Below are positions 1-9,630 of a stretch of 64,000 nt of DNA, one piece after another. The first letter of the stretch is position 1; each line of letters begins with the position of its first letter. The DNA comes from Microbacterium sp. APC 3901 (GTDB taxonomy: Bacteria > Actinomycetota > Actinomycetes > Actinomycetales > Microbacteriaceae), in assembly GCF_030407765.1 (NCBI RefSeq), contig NZ_JASDCU010000007.1:30338-94337 (forward strand), given 5' to 3'. The position numbers were made by a program, and so were the translations under genes. The notes below the pieces were generated by a model. It saw nothing but the letters and a program-made list of their open reading frames with translations, was not told where the DNA came from and did not search any database.

Positions 1-15
1 CGACGTCTGTGACTG

Positions 16-3000
16 CTACTGCGCGTCGACCGTCACGATCGTGCGCACGGCGGACTCTCCGTACTGCACGAGTCCGAGATAGCGGGTGCCGGCGGTGAGA
101 CCGGTCCAGCCGAGCTCGTAGCTCGTCGCCTGGCCGCGCACGGCCTCGATCGGGTTCGGGGTCGCCGTCAACGCACCCTCACCCTCGGGCTGCACGGTGG
201 CGTAGGTCATGTCCCACGTCATCGGAGCCGAGGTCGAGTAGACGTTCGCGACCACCAGGTAGGTGCCCGCCGTCGGAGCCGGCAGCGTGACCTGCTCGTC
301 GGCCGAGCCCGTCGCGGACTGCCAGCGCTCGTAGTACCGCAGGTCGTCAGGGCCCACGACCCGATAGACCGTGAGGTCGAGGTCGCTGCCCGTGTCGTCC
401 GACGAGTCGAGGTCGAAGCGCGAGAGCGTCGTGCCCTCCGGCACGTCCACGATCCACGACACGTCCTTGTTGACGTCGCCCGATGCCTCGTCACCCGAGT
501 GCCCGACGACTCGACCGTCCGGATCCTCCAGCAGCGTGAACGGAGCCAGACCCGACACCCCGAGCGCGAGAGCGCCGTCGAGGCCGGGAGTGATGTCGAC
601 CGTGGTCGAGCCGTCGACCCCTGTGCCCTCGACCTCGGCCGGAGCATCAGCCGTGACCGGGAACACCGCGATCGGCGACCGCACCGTGTTCTTCTTGCTC
701 GTCCAGGTGAGCGATCCGGTCGCCCACTGCTCGACCGGCGCGCTCTGGTTGTCGAACGTGACCGTGTAGGTCGCGGTCTGACCCGGCTTGTCGAACTTCA
801 GCGTCGACGGCTGCACCGTCGCGTTCACCCCGGGCAGATCGACGGATGCCGTGAACGTGCCCTTCTCCGTCGCGGTGACCGTGCGAGTGACCGTCTGCGC
901 GCTGGCGAGCGACCCGATCGAGAACGACGCGACATTGAGGTCGCTGCCGTCGATCGGCTCGCCGGGGAAGTCGGCCAACCCCTTGCCCTCGAGGAACGCC
1001 ACCCAGTCAGGCACGTCGTTCAGATAGAGCAGACCCGGTTCGAGCATGCGCTTCGGGTCGACCTGACCGGCGCCCTGCTGGAACGGGTCACGGTTGGCAG
1101 ACCCGTCGGGGTTCACCGTGTCGTACGCGGTGGTCATCATCGCGGACTTGATCTCGGCGGGCTTAGCCTGAGGCCGCTCGCTGAGATAGAGCGCTGCGAG
1201 ACCGGCGATCTGCGGAGACGCCATCGACGTGCCCGACAGGATGCCGAAGGTCGGCTTCTCGCCCGGGGCGTTCTGCGTGGCCGCGAGGATCGCGACCCCG
1301 GGGGCGGCGATGTCGGGCTTCATGATGTCGCTGCCGTCTGCCAGCATCGGGCCGCGGCTCGAGAATCCCGCGATCTGCGGCACCGGCGTCACCACCCCTG
1401 TCGTGTTCTCACCCACGAGAGTGATCGGACGGTCGACGCCGCCCTGCACGTAGGCGAGCACCGCCGCACGGTGCACCGACGCGAGGTGCACGGTCGGCAC
1501 GGCGTGGAAGTCGTTGTCGAGCGAGTCGGCGGCACCGGGCACGTTCACGAGCACGACGCCCATGCCACCGGCATCCTTCACGACCTGCGACTTCTCGGCG
1601 CGAGCATTGCCGCCTCGGTCGCAGACGACGATGTGCCCCGCGACCTTCGCCGCATCGAGCGTGCCGGGAAGACACAGCGCCGCATCGGCGACAGCCTGGC
1701 CTGCGGCCGGCGCATCGCCTGCGTAGATCGACGGCCCGGTGACCGTCGTGCCGAACGGCACGCTCACCGATGCGCCCGCCTGGGCGAAGCCGTCGAACTG
1801 CACGGTGCCCTCCCACGTGGGGATCGTCGAGGCTGCGACCGTGGTGTACCACGGCGACGCGTGATCGGCGGTGACCGAGTCGGGGCCGTCGTTGCCGGCG
1901 CTGGTCGCCACGAAGACGCCCGCTGCGGCCGCATTGAAGAACGCGATGTCCTCGGGGGCGAGCACGGTGGATGCCGCGCCGCCGCCGATCGAGTAGTTGA
2001 TCACGTCGACCCCGTCGGCGACGGCCTGGTCGATCGCTGCGATCAGGTCGCTGCCGGCGCAGATGTCGTCGGTCGTGACCGCCTCGTCGGGCCCGACGTA
2101 GCAGGCCTTGTAGGCCGCGACCTTGGCTCCGGGTGCGACACCCGAGACCTTGCCGAAGTCGACGCCCTCGATCGAGGCCTTCACGCCGAAGTTGCCGGCC
2201 GCCGTGCTCGCGGTGTGCGAACCGTGCCCGTCGCCGTCACGCGGCGACAGGTAGTCGTACTGGAAGTCGAATCCGGCCGCCTCGGCGCCGGTGTAGAAGT
2301 ACTGCGCTCCGATGAGCTTCGACGAGTAGTCGCCCTTGTCCCACTCCTGGGCCTCGACCATCGCGCCCTGGAACTGACCGCCGTCCGACTTGTCGAAGTA
2401 GACGAAGGTGCCGTCGGTGTACGGCTGGCCTCCCTTGTGGCGCTTGTCGTTCTTGGGCTGCTTCTTGAGCTTCTTGCCGTCGAACGACGGGTGCTCCGGG
2501 GCGATGCCGGTGTCGATGACACCCACGACCACGCCCTCGCCCGCCTTGTCGACGCCGCCGGTCTGCTGCCAGACGCCGCCGCGGCCCTTCTTGTCATCGC
2601 CGAGACCGAGGAAGTCCGTCGCGGTCTGCGCGTCGGGGTGTCGGATGAAATCCGGGTACACGCCGTAGACGTCCTTCGAGGCCCGGAGCTTGTCGACCTG
2701 CTCTCCCGAAAGATCGGCGCTGAAGCCGTTGAGCACCACCTGGTAGGTGTTCTCGGGGGTGACGCCGACCTCTTGCGCGATCGTCTGCTGCTCGGACTCG
2801 AGATGCTCGACGTAGCGCTGAGAGTCCTGAGACTGCCTCTCGAGCTGCTCGCCCTCGGCCGGCTTCGTCGCCTTGAGACCGTTGACGTCGCCGGTGTAGC
2901 TCGCGAGGGGATCGGACTTCAGCACGACGATGTAGTGACCGGGCGTGCCTTCGACCGGAGTGGGGTGGTTCACCTCCTCCGTGCCTGCGTAGCCTGCGGT

Positions 3001-3069
3001 TGCCGTCGATGCGATGAACAGCGTTGCCAGGGTTGTGGCCGCTGCCATCCGGAGGGGTGTTCGACCCAT
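16..3069 (-). CDS. Secreted S8 family subtilisin-like serine protease
   Basis: Extracellular subtilase, 1017 aa from ATG at 3069, which is preceded by GGGAGAAG; an upstream in-frame extension to 3192 lacks a signal peptide at its start and is rejected. The N-terminus has an Arg-containing n-region and a hydrophobic stretch (signal peptide about residues 1-28), then an I9-type propeptide (about 45-145). The catalytic triad is visible: Asp186 (VIDTG), His282 (GHGSHT) and Ser615 (GTSMASP), with the oxyanion Asn393 (SAGNDGP). A protease-associated insertion lies between about 440 and 545, and the C-terminal ~350 residues are beta-rich Fn3/PPC-like modules. There is no LPxTG anchor, so release to the medium is expected. 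Architecture matches the large PA-containing actinobacterial and plant-like subtilases. Substrate unknown. Confidence 0.93.
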   Translation of the reverse strand: MGRTPLRMAAATTLATLFIASTATAGYAGTEEVNHPTPVEGTPGHYIVVLKSDPLASYTGDVNGLKATKPAEGEQLERQSQDSQRYVEHLESEQQTIAQEVGVTPENTYQVVLNGFSADLSGEQVDKLRASKDVYGVYPDFIRHPDAQTATDFLGLGDDKKGRGGVWQQTGGVDKAGEGVVVGVIDTGIAPEHPSFDGKKLKKQPKNDKRHKGGQPYTDGTFVYFDKSDGGQFQGAMVEAQEWDKGDYSSKLIGAQYFYTGAEAAGFDFQYDYLSPRDGDGHGSHTASTAAGNFGVKASIEGVDFGKVSGVAPGAKVAAYKACYVGPDEAVTTDDICAGSDLIAAIDQAVADGVDVINYSIGGGAASTVLAPEDIAFFNAAAAGVFVATSAGNDGPDSVTADHASPWYTTVAASTIPTWEGTVQFDGFAQAGASVSVPFGTTVTGPSIYAGDAPAAGQAVADAALCLPGTLDAAKVAGHIVVCDRGGNARAEKSQVVKDAGGMGVVLVNVPGAADSLDNDFHAVPTVHLASVHRAAVLAYVQGGVDRPITLVGENTTGVVTPVPQIAGFSSRGPMLADGSDIMKPDIAAPGVAILAATQNAPGEKPTFGILSGTSMASPQIAGLAALYLSERPQAKPAEIKSAMMTTAYDTVNPDGSANRDPFQQGAGQVDPKRMLEPGLLYLNDVPDWVAFLEGKGLADFPGEPIDGSDLNVASFSIGSLASAQTVTRTVTATEKGTFTASVDLPGVNATVQPSTLKFDKPGQTATYTVTFDNQSAPVEQWATGSLTWTSKKNTVRSPIAVFPVTADAPAEVEGTGVDGSTTVDITPGLDGALALGVSGLAPFTLLEDPDGRVVGHSGDEASGDVNKDVSWIVDVPEGTTLSRFDLDSSDDTGSDLDLTVYRVVGPDDLRYYERWQSATGSADEQVTLPAPTAGTYLVVANVYSTSAPMTWDMTYATVQPEGEGALTATPNPIEAVRGQATSYELGWTGLTAGTRYLGLVQYGESAVRTIVTVDAQ

Positions 3070-3220
3070 GCGCTTCTCCCGATGATCACGGTGCGACTGC
3101 GTTGCCGCACCGCCGTTCAAGCTACGCCCGGCTTCCGTCCACACACCAGAGTGGGGGATTATTCCTGGACGAACGGCCAGCCGTGTCGCCAATGGTCGAC
3201 AGTCGCCGCGAGAGGCCTCG

Positions 3221-4678
3221 TCAGCGCCGCTCCGGCGAGTGCACGCGGGCGAGGAACCTCGACGTGCGCGGCGACGGTCCTCGTGGATCGAGGAGCGAGA
3301 CGACCACCGTGACCGCCGTCGCGAGCGGTATCGTCCAGGCGGCCGGCTGCGCGAGATACGGAGCGGCGACGCCGATCCCCCCGACCGCCCCGTGCACCAG
3401 CAGCGCCAGCCCAGCGGCGAGTCCGCCGGTCGCCATCCCCGATACGGCGCCGCGAGCCGTCAAGCCCCGCCACCACACACCGAGCAGCACGACGGGTGAG
3501 AGCGTCGAGGCCGCCACGACGAAGACGGTGCCCACGCTCGAGACGAGCCCGGCCGGCGCTGTCATCAGCGCGACCGTGAGCGGCACCAGGGCGCAGAGCA
3601 CGGCGGAGACCCGGAACGATCGCACGGATCCCGAGAACACGTCCTGACTGATCACCCCGGCGAGCGACACCACTAGGCCGGCCGAGGTCGCCAGGAACGC
3701 GGCGAACGCGCCCGCGACGATGAGGGCCGTCAGGAGCTCTCCGAACGCTCCGGGGAACACTCGAGAAGGCAGCAGGAGCACGACGGTGTCGGCGATGCCG
3801 GGCACGGCGAGATCGGGGGCAGCGATGCGCGCCAGCAGTCCCATCGCGCTCGACACGGCGTAGAACGCGCTGACCATCACGATCACGATCACGGTGGTGC
3901 TGCGCGCCGAGGCCCCCGTGGGGCTCGTGTAGAAGCGCACGAGCACGTGCGGCAGCCCCATGGTCCCCAGCAGCAGTGCGAGCAGCAGGGAGGCCGACTC
4001 GTACGCGTCGAAGCCGGACGGCCCGGCCTCTGCCGGGAACACGAGAGCGGGATCGAAGTCGTGCGGGCCCCCGGTGAGCGCGAACGCGATGCAGATGACG
4101 GGCACGAGGAGGGCCACGAGCTTGAGCCAGTACTGGAACGCCTGCACGTAGGTGATCGCGCGCATGCCTCCGGCCGCCACGGCAGCGGCCACGAGCACGG
4201 CGACCGTGACGGCGCCGACCCATTCGGGGAGCCCCGCGACCACGACGAGGGTGATGCCCGCCCCGTGCAACTGCGGCACGATGTACAGCCACCCGATGAT
4301 CAGCACCGCGAGACTCGTGACTCGCCGCGCCGATCGCGATTCGAGCCGCGCTTCGACGAAGTCGGGAATCGTGTAGGCCCCGCTGCGGCGCAGCGGGGCG
4401 GCGACGAACACGAGCACGAGCAGGTACCCGGCCGCGTACCCGATCGGGAACCAGAAGCCGCGCGCGCCGTCGAGGAGGACGAGTCCCGACAGCCCGAGAA
4501 AGGTGCCGGCCGAGAGGTACTCGCCGCTGATCGCCGAGGCGTTCCACACCGGGCGGACCGTGCGCGAGGCGACGAAGAAGTCTCCGGTGGTGCGCGACAC
4601 CCTCAGTCCGTACACGCCGATCAGCAGCGTCGCGAGCACGATCAGCGCGACGCCGACGAGATTGGCGACCGTGTTCAT
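3221..4678 (-). CDS. Sodium:solute symporter, monocarboxylate (acetate/pyruvate) type
   Basis: SSS-family integral membrane carrier, 485 aa, with about 13 hydrophobic segments, resembling ActP/MctC monocarboxylate symporters. The ATG at 4678 overlaps the stop of the upstream DUF485 gene by 4 nt (ATGA), which fixes the start and predicts translational coupling. The N-terminus carries the family's early DFFVASR segment and the GEYLSAGTFLG stretch of TM2. It is last in a four-gene string with a LytS/LytTR pair and DUF485, an arrangement typical of actinobacterial acetate/pyruvate symporter operons. Substrate is inferred from family and neighbours, not proven; acetate, pyruvate or propionate are the candidates. 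Confidence 0.85.
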   Translation of the reverse strand: MNTVANLVGVALIVLATLLIGVYGLRVSRTTGDFFVASRTVRPVWNASAISGEYLSAGTFLGLSGLVLLDGARGFWFPIGYAAGYLLVLVFVAAPLRRSGAYTIPDFVEARLESRSARRVTSLAVLIIGWLYIVPQLHGAGITLVVVAGLPEWVGAVTVAVLVAAAVAAGGMRAITYVQAFQYWLKLVALLVPVICIAFALTGGPHDFDPALVFPAEAGPSGFDAYESASLLLALLLGTMGLPHVLVRFYTSPTGASARSTTVIVIVMVSAFYAVSSAMGLLARIAAPDLAVPGIADTVVLLLPSRVFPGAFGELLTALIVAGAFAAFLATSAGLVVSLAGVISQDVFSGSVRSFRVSAVLCALVPLTVALMTAPAGLVSSVGTVFVVAASTLSPVVLLGVWWRGLTARGAVSGMATGGLAAGLALLVHGAVGGIGVAAPYLAQPAAWTIPLATAVTVVVSLLDPRGPSPRTSRFLARVHSPERR

Positions 4679-5049
4679 TCGCGGTCTCGGAGCGCACGAT
4701 AGCGCCGCTCGTTGCGCGCAGCGGTGCGTGCATAGAGCAGAGCGAAGACCAGGATGATCGGATAGAACGCGAAGGCCTGGAGCAGCCACGACAGCGGCAC
4801 GCCCCACAGCGTGATGCTCTGCATCCCGGGGATCAGCGCGAGGGCGAGCGCCAGCACCACGACGACCACGACGAAACCCGCGACGGTGCCGAGCGCCAGG
4901 CGGAGCTGGCTGCGCATCAGGGCGCGCGCGTACACGGCATCCGCCTCGTCGACCGGCGCTCCGGGTAGCGCGATTCCACGGGTCAGGGCGGGTTGGCGCC
5001 GGGGCGGCAGATCGGACGTCACCCGGACGCGCTTGGGCGTCTCGGTCAT
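4675..5049 (-). CDS. DUF485-like small membrane protein
   Basis: 124-residue protein with a polar N-terminal third and two transmembrane helices (about residues 53-75 and 85-107). Small DUF485 proteins habitually precede SSS monocarboxylate symporters and are thought to be accessory subunits. The ATG at 5049 overlaps the response-regulator stop (ATGA at 5046-5049), and its own stop overlaps the symporter start (4675-4678), so the three genes are very likely co-translated. Precise role unknown. Confidence 0.8.
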   Translation of the reverse strand: MTETPKRVRVTSDLPPRRQPALTRGIALPGAPVDEADAVYARALMRSQLRLALGTVAGFVVVVVVLALALALIPGMQSITLWGVPLSWLLQAFAFYPIILVFALLYARTAARNERRYRALRDRE

Positions 5050-5765
5050 GACCCGGTCCCGCCGCGCACCAGCGCCTCGCGCACCGTCGACACCAGACGC
5101 CTGCTCACCGACAGCGGCACGCCGCCGATCACGAGCGACGGCTCGGCACCCGACAGGCGCGCCTCGGTCACCGCCGAGACGCGCACCAGGAGGGAGCGAT
5201 GGATGCGCAGGAACCCGGCATCCGCCCACCTGCCCTCGAGCTCGGAGATGGGGATGCGGACGAGGTGGCCGGTGCCGTCTTCGGTGTGCAGACGGGAGTA
5301 GTCTCCCTGGGCCTGCGCCCAGACCACGTGCTTGCGCTGCACGAACCGCACGGCCGACCCGACGGTGACCGGGATCACCTCGTCGTCACCGGACGACGAG
5401 GTCTCGCCGAGCTCGAGCACGCGGTCGACGGCACGGCGCAGTCGCTCGGTGCGCACGGGCTTGAGCAGGTAGTCGGCCGCGCGCAGCTCGAACGCCTCGA
5501 CCGCGCGCGCCTCGTCGGCGGTCACGAACACCACGGCGGGCGGGTCTGCGAGACCGAGGAACGCGCGAGCGAGCTCGGTGCCGAGCAGACCGGGCATGTG
5601 GATGTCGAGGAAGGCGATGCGCACGGCGCGCTCGGACACCTGACGCAGCGCATCCGCACCGGTGCGAGCCGTGAGGATCTCGCCGATCCGATCGTCGGTG
5701 CGCAACAGGTGCACGAGTTCGTCGAGCGCCGGCTGCTCGTCGTCGGCGACGAGGACGTCGATCAT
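5046..5765 (-). CDS. LytTR-family response regulator
   Basis: 239-residue two-component response regulator. The receiver domain (1-~120) has the acidic pocket near the start (VADDE) and the phospho-acceptor Asp54 (FLDIHMPG), with the conserved Lys in the LLKPV motif. The C-terminal half (about 140-235) is a LytTR DNA-binding domain, recognisable by its FVQRKHVVWAQAQGDYSRLHT-like beta segment and the final LSVSRR stretch. It starts 9 nt after the histidine kinase stop and overlaps DUF485. LytTR proteins bind 9-bp direct repeats about 21 bp apart; such a pair lies upstream of cstA (9631-9660). Predicted to control the adjacent transporters in answer to an external carboxylate, as BtsR and YpdB do in Escherichia coli. 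Confidence 0.93.
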   Translation of the reverse strand: MIDVLVADDEQPALDELVHLLRTDDRIGEILTARTGADALRQVSERAVRIAFLDIHMPGLLGTELARAFLGLADPPAVVFVTADEARAVEAFELRAADYLLKPVRTERLRRAVDRVLELGETSSSGDDEVIPVTVGSAVRFVQRKHVVWAQAQGDYSRLHTEDGTGHLVRIPISELEGRWADAGFLRIHRSLLVRVSAVTEARLSGAEPSLVIGGVPLSVSRRLVSTVREALVRGGTGS

Positions 5766-5774
5766 GAGCGCACC

Positions 5775-6956
5775 TCAGTCGTTGTCCGGATCATGGAGCG
5801 GTTGCGACTTCGGCACCCGCATCCGCACCAGGGTACCGGCGCCGGTGTTGGTCTCGACGATGAGTCCGCCGTCGGCGCCGTAGAGCTGCCGGAGACGGGT
5901 GTCGACATTGCGCAGACCGATGTGCAGCCCCTCGGCCCCGGCTGTGAGCAGCTCGCGCAGGCCCTCGGGGTCCATCCCGATCCCGTCGTCTTCGACCGTG
6001 ATCTCGGTGTGCGTCCCGTCGTCCTGCGACGCGATGCGGATCTCGCCACCGCCCTCCCCCGGCTCGAGGCCGTGGCGGACGGCGTTCTCGACCAGTGGCT
6101 GCACCGAGAGGAACGGGATGACGGTGGCGAGCGTCTCGGGCGCGATCTGCAGAGTGACCCTCAGTCGGTCGCCGAACCGAGCGCGCTCGAGCTCGAGATA
6201 CGAATGGATGCTGCCGAGCTCTTCGGCCAGCGTCGTGAACTCGCCCTGCCGACGAAACGAGTACCGGGTGAAGTCGGCGAACTCCAGGACGAGTTCGCGG
6301 GCGCGCAAGGGATCGGTGTGGATGAACGACGCGATGGCGGTGAGCGCGTTGTAGATGAAGTGCGGCGAGATCTGCGCACGCAGCGATCGCAGCTCCGCCT
6401 CGGCCAACTGCGTGCGGGAGGCCTCGAGGCTGCCCAGCTCGACCTGAGCCGCGCACCAGTCGGCGACCTCCTCTGCTGCCCGCACGAGGGAGGCGCCCAC
6501 TGGTGCGGCGAACGCGACGACCGCTCCGATCACCCGCCCGTCGACGAGGATGGGGGCGCCGACCCCTTCGAGCCCGTCGTCTTCGCCCGGCGAGGGGAAC
6601 ACCTGGCGACGACCCGACGCCGTGACCTGTTCCGCGATGCGCACCGCGGCGGATTCCAGCCCGTCGGAGGGACCGTCGAACGACAGGGCGCCGTCGGCAT
6701 CGACGATCGCCACCGCCGCACTGCCGAGCAGCACCCGGAGATGACGGGCGGCCTTGACCGCGTCCGGGCCCGCGAGGCCGGCCCGCAGATGGGGTGCGGC
6801 CAGGCTCGCCTGGTGCAGGGCAGTGAGGGCCGCCCGTTCCGCATCGCTGCCGAGGTCGGCGGCGCCCCGCGCGAGGCGGCGAGCGAGCAGCAGCAGGACC
6901 GTGAGGACGACACCGCCGAGCACGCCCAGCACCGCAGCGAGAACGACGTCGGTCAT
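5775..6956 (-). CDS. LytS-type sensor histidine kinase
   Basis: 393 residues with one N-terminal transmembrane helix (about 3-25), a GAF-like sensor region (about 40-165) and a His_kinase (PF06580) plus HATPase module. The phospho-acceptor His199 sits in the ISPHFIYNAL motif; the ATP-binding N-box (PLVENAVRHG) and G-box (EDDGIGM) follow. It has a single membrane anchor rather than the multi-span 5TM-LYT domain of LytS, so ligand sensing probably falls to the GAF region. The ATG at 6956 is set by a leaderless -10 (TAGGCT) exactly 6 nt upstream. First gene of the kinase-regulator-DUF485-symporter operon. Confidence 0.92.
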   Translation of the reverse strand: MTDVVLAAVLGVLGGVVLTVLLLLARRLARGAADLGSDAERAALTALHQASLAAPHLRAGLAGPDAVKAARHLRVLLGSAAVAIVDADGALSFDGPSDGLESAAVRIAEQVTASGRRQVFPSPGEDDGLEGVGAPILVDGRVIGAVVAFAAPVGASLVRAAEEVADWCAAQVELGSLEASRTQLAEAELRSLRAQISPHFIYNALTAIASFIHTDPLRARELVLEFADFTRYSFRRQGEFTTLAEELGSIHSYLELERARFGDRLRVTLQIAPETLATVIPFLSVQPLVENAVRHGLEPGEGGGEIRIASQDDGTHTEITVEDDGIGMDPEGLRELLTAGAEGLHIGLRNVDTRLRQLYGADGGLIVETNTGAGTLVRMRVPKSQPLHDPDND

Positions 6957-6962
6957 GGTCTC

Positions 6963-6968
6963 AGCCTA
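6963..6968 (-). promoter_or_regulatory. Leaderless -10 box of the LytS operon
   Basis: TAGGCT on the minus strand, 6 nt before the histidine kinase ATG, so transcription should begin at or next to the start codon. It lies in the 42-nt gap after the ybdD-like gene, giving the operon a promoter of its own. Confidence 0.7.
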
Positions 6969-6998
6969 TGCAGTGGGCGCTCGGCGGCGACCACGGAA

Positions 6999-7244
6999 TC
7001 AGCAGCAGCGCGCACCCGGGTTGCGATCCTGATCGTCCATGCGCTGCCGCCAGAACTGGCGTTCGGTCATCGGTTCCTCGTCCGGGTGCAGCCGATGCTG
7101 ATGGGCGACGTACGTCGCGTAGGCGCTGTCGCCCATCAGATTCGTGATGTACCAGCGGATGCCGCGGCCCACCCGCCCCGCGGCGCTGAGCAGCGTCCCC
7201 AGGAGGGTGGTCGCGGCATCCGTCCGATTCATGGTGTCGACCAT
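6999..7244 (-). CDS. YbdD/YjiX family small protein (CstA partner)
   Basis: 81-residue protein of the YbdD/YjiX (DUF466) family, identified by the WYITNLMGDSAYATYV core and the invariant C-terminal end QDRNPGARCC. These proteins are encoded immediately after cstA/btsT genes and are thought to assist the carrier. The ATG at 7244 lies 1 nt after the cstA stop, supporting translational coupling; an alternative ATG at 7232 would give 77 aa. Neither has a strong Shine-Dalgarno. The double Cys at the end is typical of the family. Confidence 0.85.
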   Translation of the reverse strand: MVDTMNRTDAATTLLGTLLSAAGRVGRGIRWYITNLMGDSAYATYVAHQHRLHPDEEPMTERQFWRQRMDDQDRNPGARCC

Positions 7245-7245
7245 C

Positions 7246-9543
7246 TCAGTGGGACGACGCCTTGCGCTCGTCGGCGAGGATCGGCTCCCATTCCTTCTCG
7301 AGTTCGCGCTCGGCCCCGCTGGGCAGGAACCCCGCCGGTGCGAAGCGCCGCGAGGCGATCGGGTCGTCCTCGGTGTTCTCGCCACCGCCGTTGCGGATCG
7401 CTTTGATCGTCACGATGATCGCGGCGACCATCACGATGATCGCGAGCGTCACGAAGATGATCGACAGCGTGCCCTGCACGGCCGTGTTGCGGATGACGGC
7501 CTCGAGCACCTCCGGTTCGCCGAGCGAGGTGTCGCCGCTGTCGCGGGCTTCGACGTAGCGGAGATGGTTCGCCCAGTAGCCGATCGCCGGCACGGGCGAG
7601 GCGATCTTGTACAGCGAGGCCGTGATCGTGACGACAGCGGTGAAGGCGAGCGGCAGGCCGATGATCCACAGCCACTTGACGTAGCTGCGTCCTCTCTTGG
7701 CGACGATGGCCATCACCACGGCGAGCGCGATCGCGGCGAGCAGCTGGTTCGCGATGCCGAACAGCGGGAAGAAGGTGTTGATGCCGCCGAGCGGGTCGGT
7801 CACGCCGAGGATGAGGATGGCTCCCCACCCGGCGACCATGATCGCCGTGCAGATCCACACTCCAGGACGCCACGAGACGTCGCGGAACTTGGGGAACCAG
7901 GCGCCGATCGAGTCCTGCAGCATGAAGCGGGCGACACGGGTGCCCGCATCCACCGCGGTGAGGATGAACAGAGCCTCGAACATGATCGCGAAGTGGTACC
8001 AGAACGCCATGAGCGCCTGCCCGCCGAGGGCCTGCTGCATGATGTGCGCGAGGCCGAGCGCCAGCGTCGGGGCGCCACCGGTGCGCGAGACGATCGACTC
8101 CTCGCCGACCGCCTGCGCGGTGCCCGTGAGCATCTCGGGCGTCAGATTCACCCCCGTCAGCCCCAGGGAGTTCACGAAGGCGACCGCACCCTCGACCGTG
8201 CCTCCCGTCGCCGCCGTCGGAGCATTCATCGCGAAGTAGATGCCCTGGTCGATCGAGATCGCGGCGACCAGCGCCATGATCGCGACGAACGACTCCATGA
8301 GCATCCCGCCGTAACCGATGAAGCGCGTCTGGCGCTCCTTCTCGATGAGCTTGGGGGTGGTGCCCGATGCGATCAGAGCGTGGAACCCCGAGAGCGCGCC
8401 GCAGGCGATGGTCACGAACAGGAACGGGAACAGCGGACCTGCGAACACCGGCCCCATGCCGTTCTCGCCGAAGATGCTGACCGCCGGAACCGTGATCTCG
8501 GGGCGCACCAGGATGATCGCGCCGGCGAGCATCACGATCACGCCGATCTTCATGAAGGTCGACAGGTAGTCGCGCGGTGCCAGCAGCAGCCAGACCGGGA
8601 GCACCGCGGCGATGAAGCCGTAGATGATGATGCCCCACGCGATCGTGGTGCGGTCGAGGTGGAAGATCGCCTGCCCCCACTCGGTGCCGGCGACCCAGCC
8701 GCCGCCGATGATGGCGGCCATCAGCAGCGCGAAGCCGATGATGGAGACCTCGGTGACCTTGCCGGGGCGGAGGAACCGCAGGTAGATGCCCATGAATATG
8801 GCGATCGGGATGGTCATCGCGACGGAGAACACGCCCCAGGGGCTCTCGCCGAGCGCGTTGACCACGACGAGCGCGAGGATCGCGACGATGATGAGCATGA
8901 TCAGCAGCGAGGCGACGATCGCCGCCGTGCCGCCGATGCGACCGAGCTCCTGACGCGCCATCTGGCCGATCGTGCGTCCGCCGCGGCGCATCGAGAAGAA
9001 CAGCACCGTGTAGTCCTGCACGGCACCGGCGAGCACGACGCCGACGATGATCCAGATGGTGCCGGGCAGGTAACCCATCTGGGCCGCGAGAACGGGACCG
9101 ACGAGAGGGCCGGCGCCGGCGATGGCGGCGAAGTGGTGTCCGTAGAGCACGCGGCGGTCGGTGGGGACGTAGTCCTTGCCGTCCTGCTTGACCTCGGCAG
9201 GGGTCGCGCGGCGGTCGTCGGGGCGGGTGATGTACTTCTCGATGACCTTCGAGTAGAACCGGTAGCCGATGAGGTAGGTGCAGACGGCCGCGAACACGAA
9301 CCAGATCGCGTTGACGGTCTCACCGCGCACGATCGCGAGCATCGTCCAGGCGACCGCGCCGAGCAGGGCGATCGCCGACCAGATGAGGATCTTGGGCAGG
9401 GTCCAGCGGTTCGCCTTCTCGTGATGCTCCTCGGTCAGAGCGACGGGGGGAAGGGACGGGTCGGTCGTGATCACCGGCTGGTCGTCGAGTCGGGTGCGAT
9501 CGAGTCCGGTGCCGTCGCGGCGATGCGACGAAGATGCAGTCAT
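7246..9543 (-). CDS. cstA: CstA family carbon starvation / pyruvate transporter
   Basis: 765-residue polytopic membrane protein with the CstA Pfam core (about 16-18 helices). Recognisable family segments include HHFAAIAGAGPLVGPVLAAQMGYLPG and the FALFHALIASGT-like region. In E. coli CstA and its paralogue BtsT are pyruvate:H+ symporters induced by LytTR-type two-component systems. The ATG at 9543 has a good GAGGAG ribosome site; an ORF extension to 9945 is rejected because it runs through the promoter region and has no homology. Upstream lies a TAGCGT -10 (9581-9586) and two LytTR-like sites. It is followed at 1 nt by a ybdD-like gene and then the LytS/LytTR operon. Confidence 0.92.
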   Translation of the reverse strand: MTASSSHRRDGTGLDRTRLDDQPVITTDPSLPPVALTEEHHEKANRWTLPKILIWSAIALLGAVAWTMLAIVRGETVNAIWFVFAAVCTYLIGYRFYSKVIEKYITRPDDRRATPAEVKQDGKDYVPTDRRVLYGHHFAAIAGAGPLVGPVLAAQMGYLPGTIWIIVGVVLAGAVQDYTVLFFSMRRGGRTIGQMARQELGRIGGTAAIVASLLIMLIIVAILALVVVNALGESPWGVFSVAMTIPIAIFMGIYLRFLRPGKVTEVSIIGFALLMAAIIGGGWVAGTEWGQAIFHLDRTTIAWGIIIYGFIAAVLPVWLLLAPRDYLSTFMKIGVIVMLAGAIILVRPEITVPAVSIFGENGMGPVFAGPLFPFLFVTIACGALSGFHALIASGTTPKLIEKERQTRFIGYGGMLMESFVAIMALVAAISIDQGIYFAMNAPTAATGGTVEGAVAFVNSLGLTGVNLTPEMLTGTAQAVGEESIVSRTGGAPTLALGLAHIMQQALGGQALMAFWYHFAIMFEALFILTAVDAGTRVARFMLQDSIGAWFPKFRDVSWRPGVWICTAIMVAGWGAILILGVTDPLGGINTFFPLFGIANQLLAAIALAVVMAIVAKRGRSYVKWLWIIGLPLAFTAVVTITASLYKIASPVPAIGYWANHLRYVEARDSGDTSLGEPEVLEAVIRNTAVQGTLSIIFVTLAIIVMVAAIIVTIKAIRNGGGENTEDDPIASRRFAPAGFLPSGAERELEKEWEPILADERKASSH

Positions 9544-9580
9544 GGGGGTCTCCTCGGGGTGCGCTTCTTTGCGTTCCCCC

Positions 9581-9586
9581 ACGCTA
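9581..9586 (-). promoter_or_regulatory. Probable -10 box of cstA
   Basis: TAGCGT on the minus strand, 37 nt upstream of the cstA ATG. No good -35 is visible 16-18 bp further upstream, as expected for a promoter that needs an activator. Confidence 0.5.
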
Positions 9587-9630
9587 GGAAGCATCCGCGC
9601 GGTATGAGGTCGCAGCACCGAGGCGATGCG

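Noticed and set aside
499..3312. Long plus-strand ORF antisense to the subtilase (and similar shadows at 19158-21428, 22716-25985, 7144-9720)
   Set aside because: Composition is Arg/Asp/Glu/Val-rich with no family motifs, and they mirror real genes; typical antisense shadows of very GC-rich coding sequence.
3221..5049. Proline symporter (PutP) assignment for the SSS gene
   Set aside because: DUF485 neighbour and LytTR system point to the monocarboxylate subgroup.
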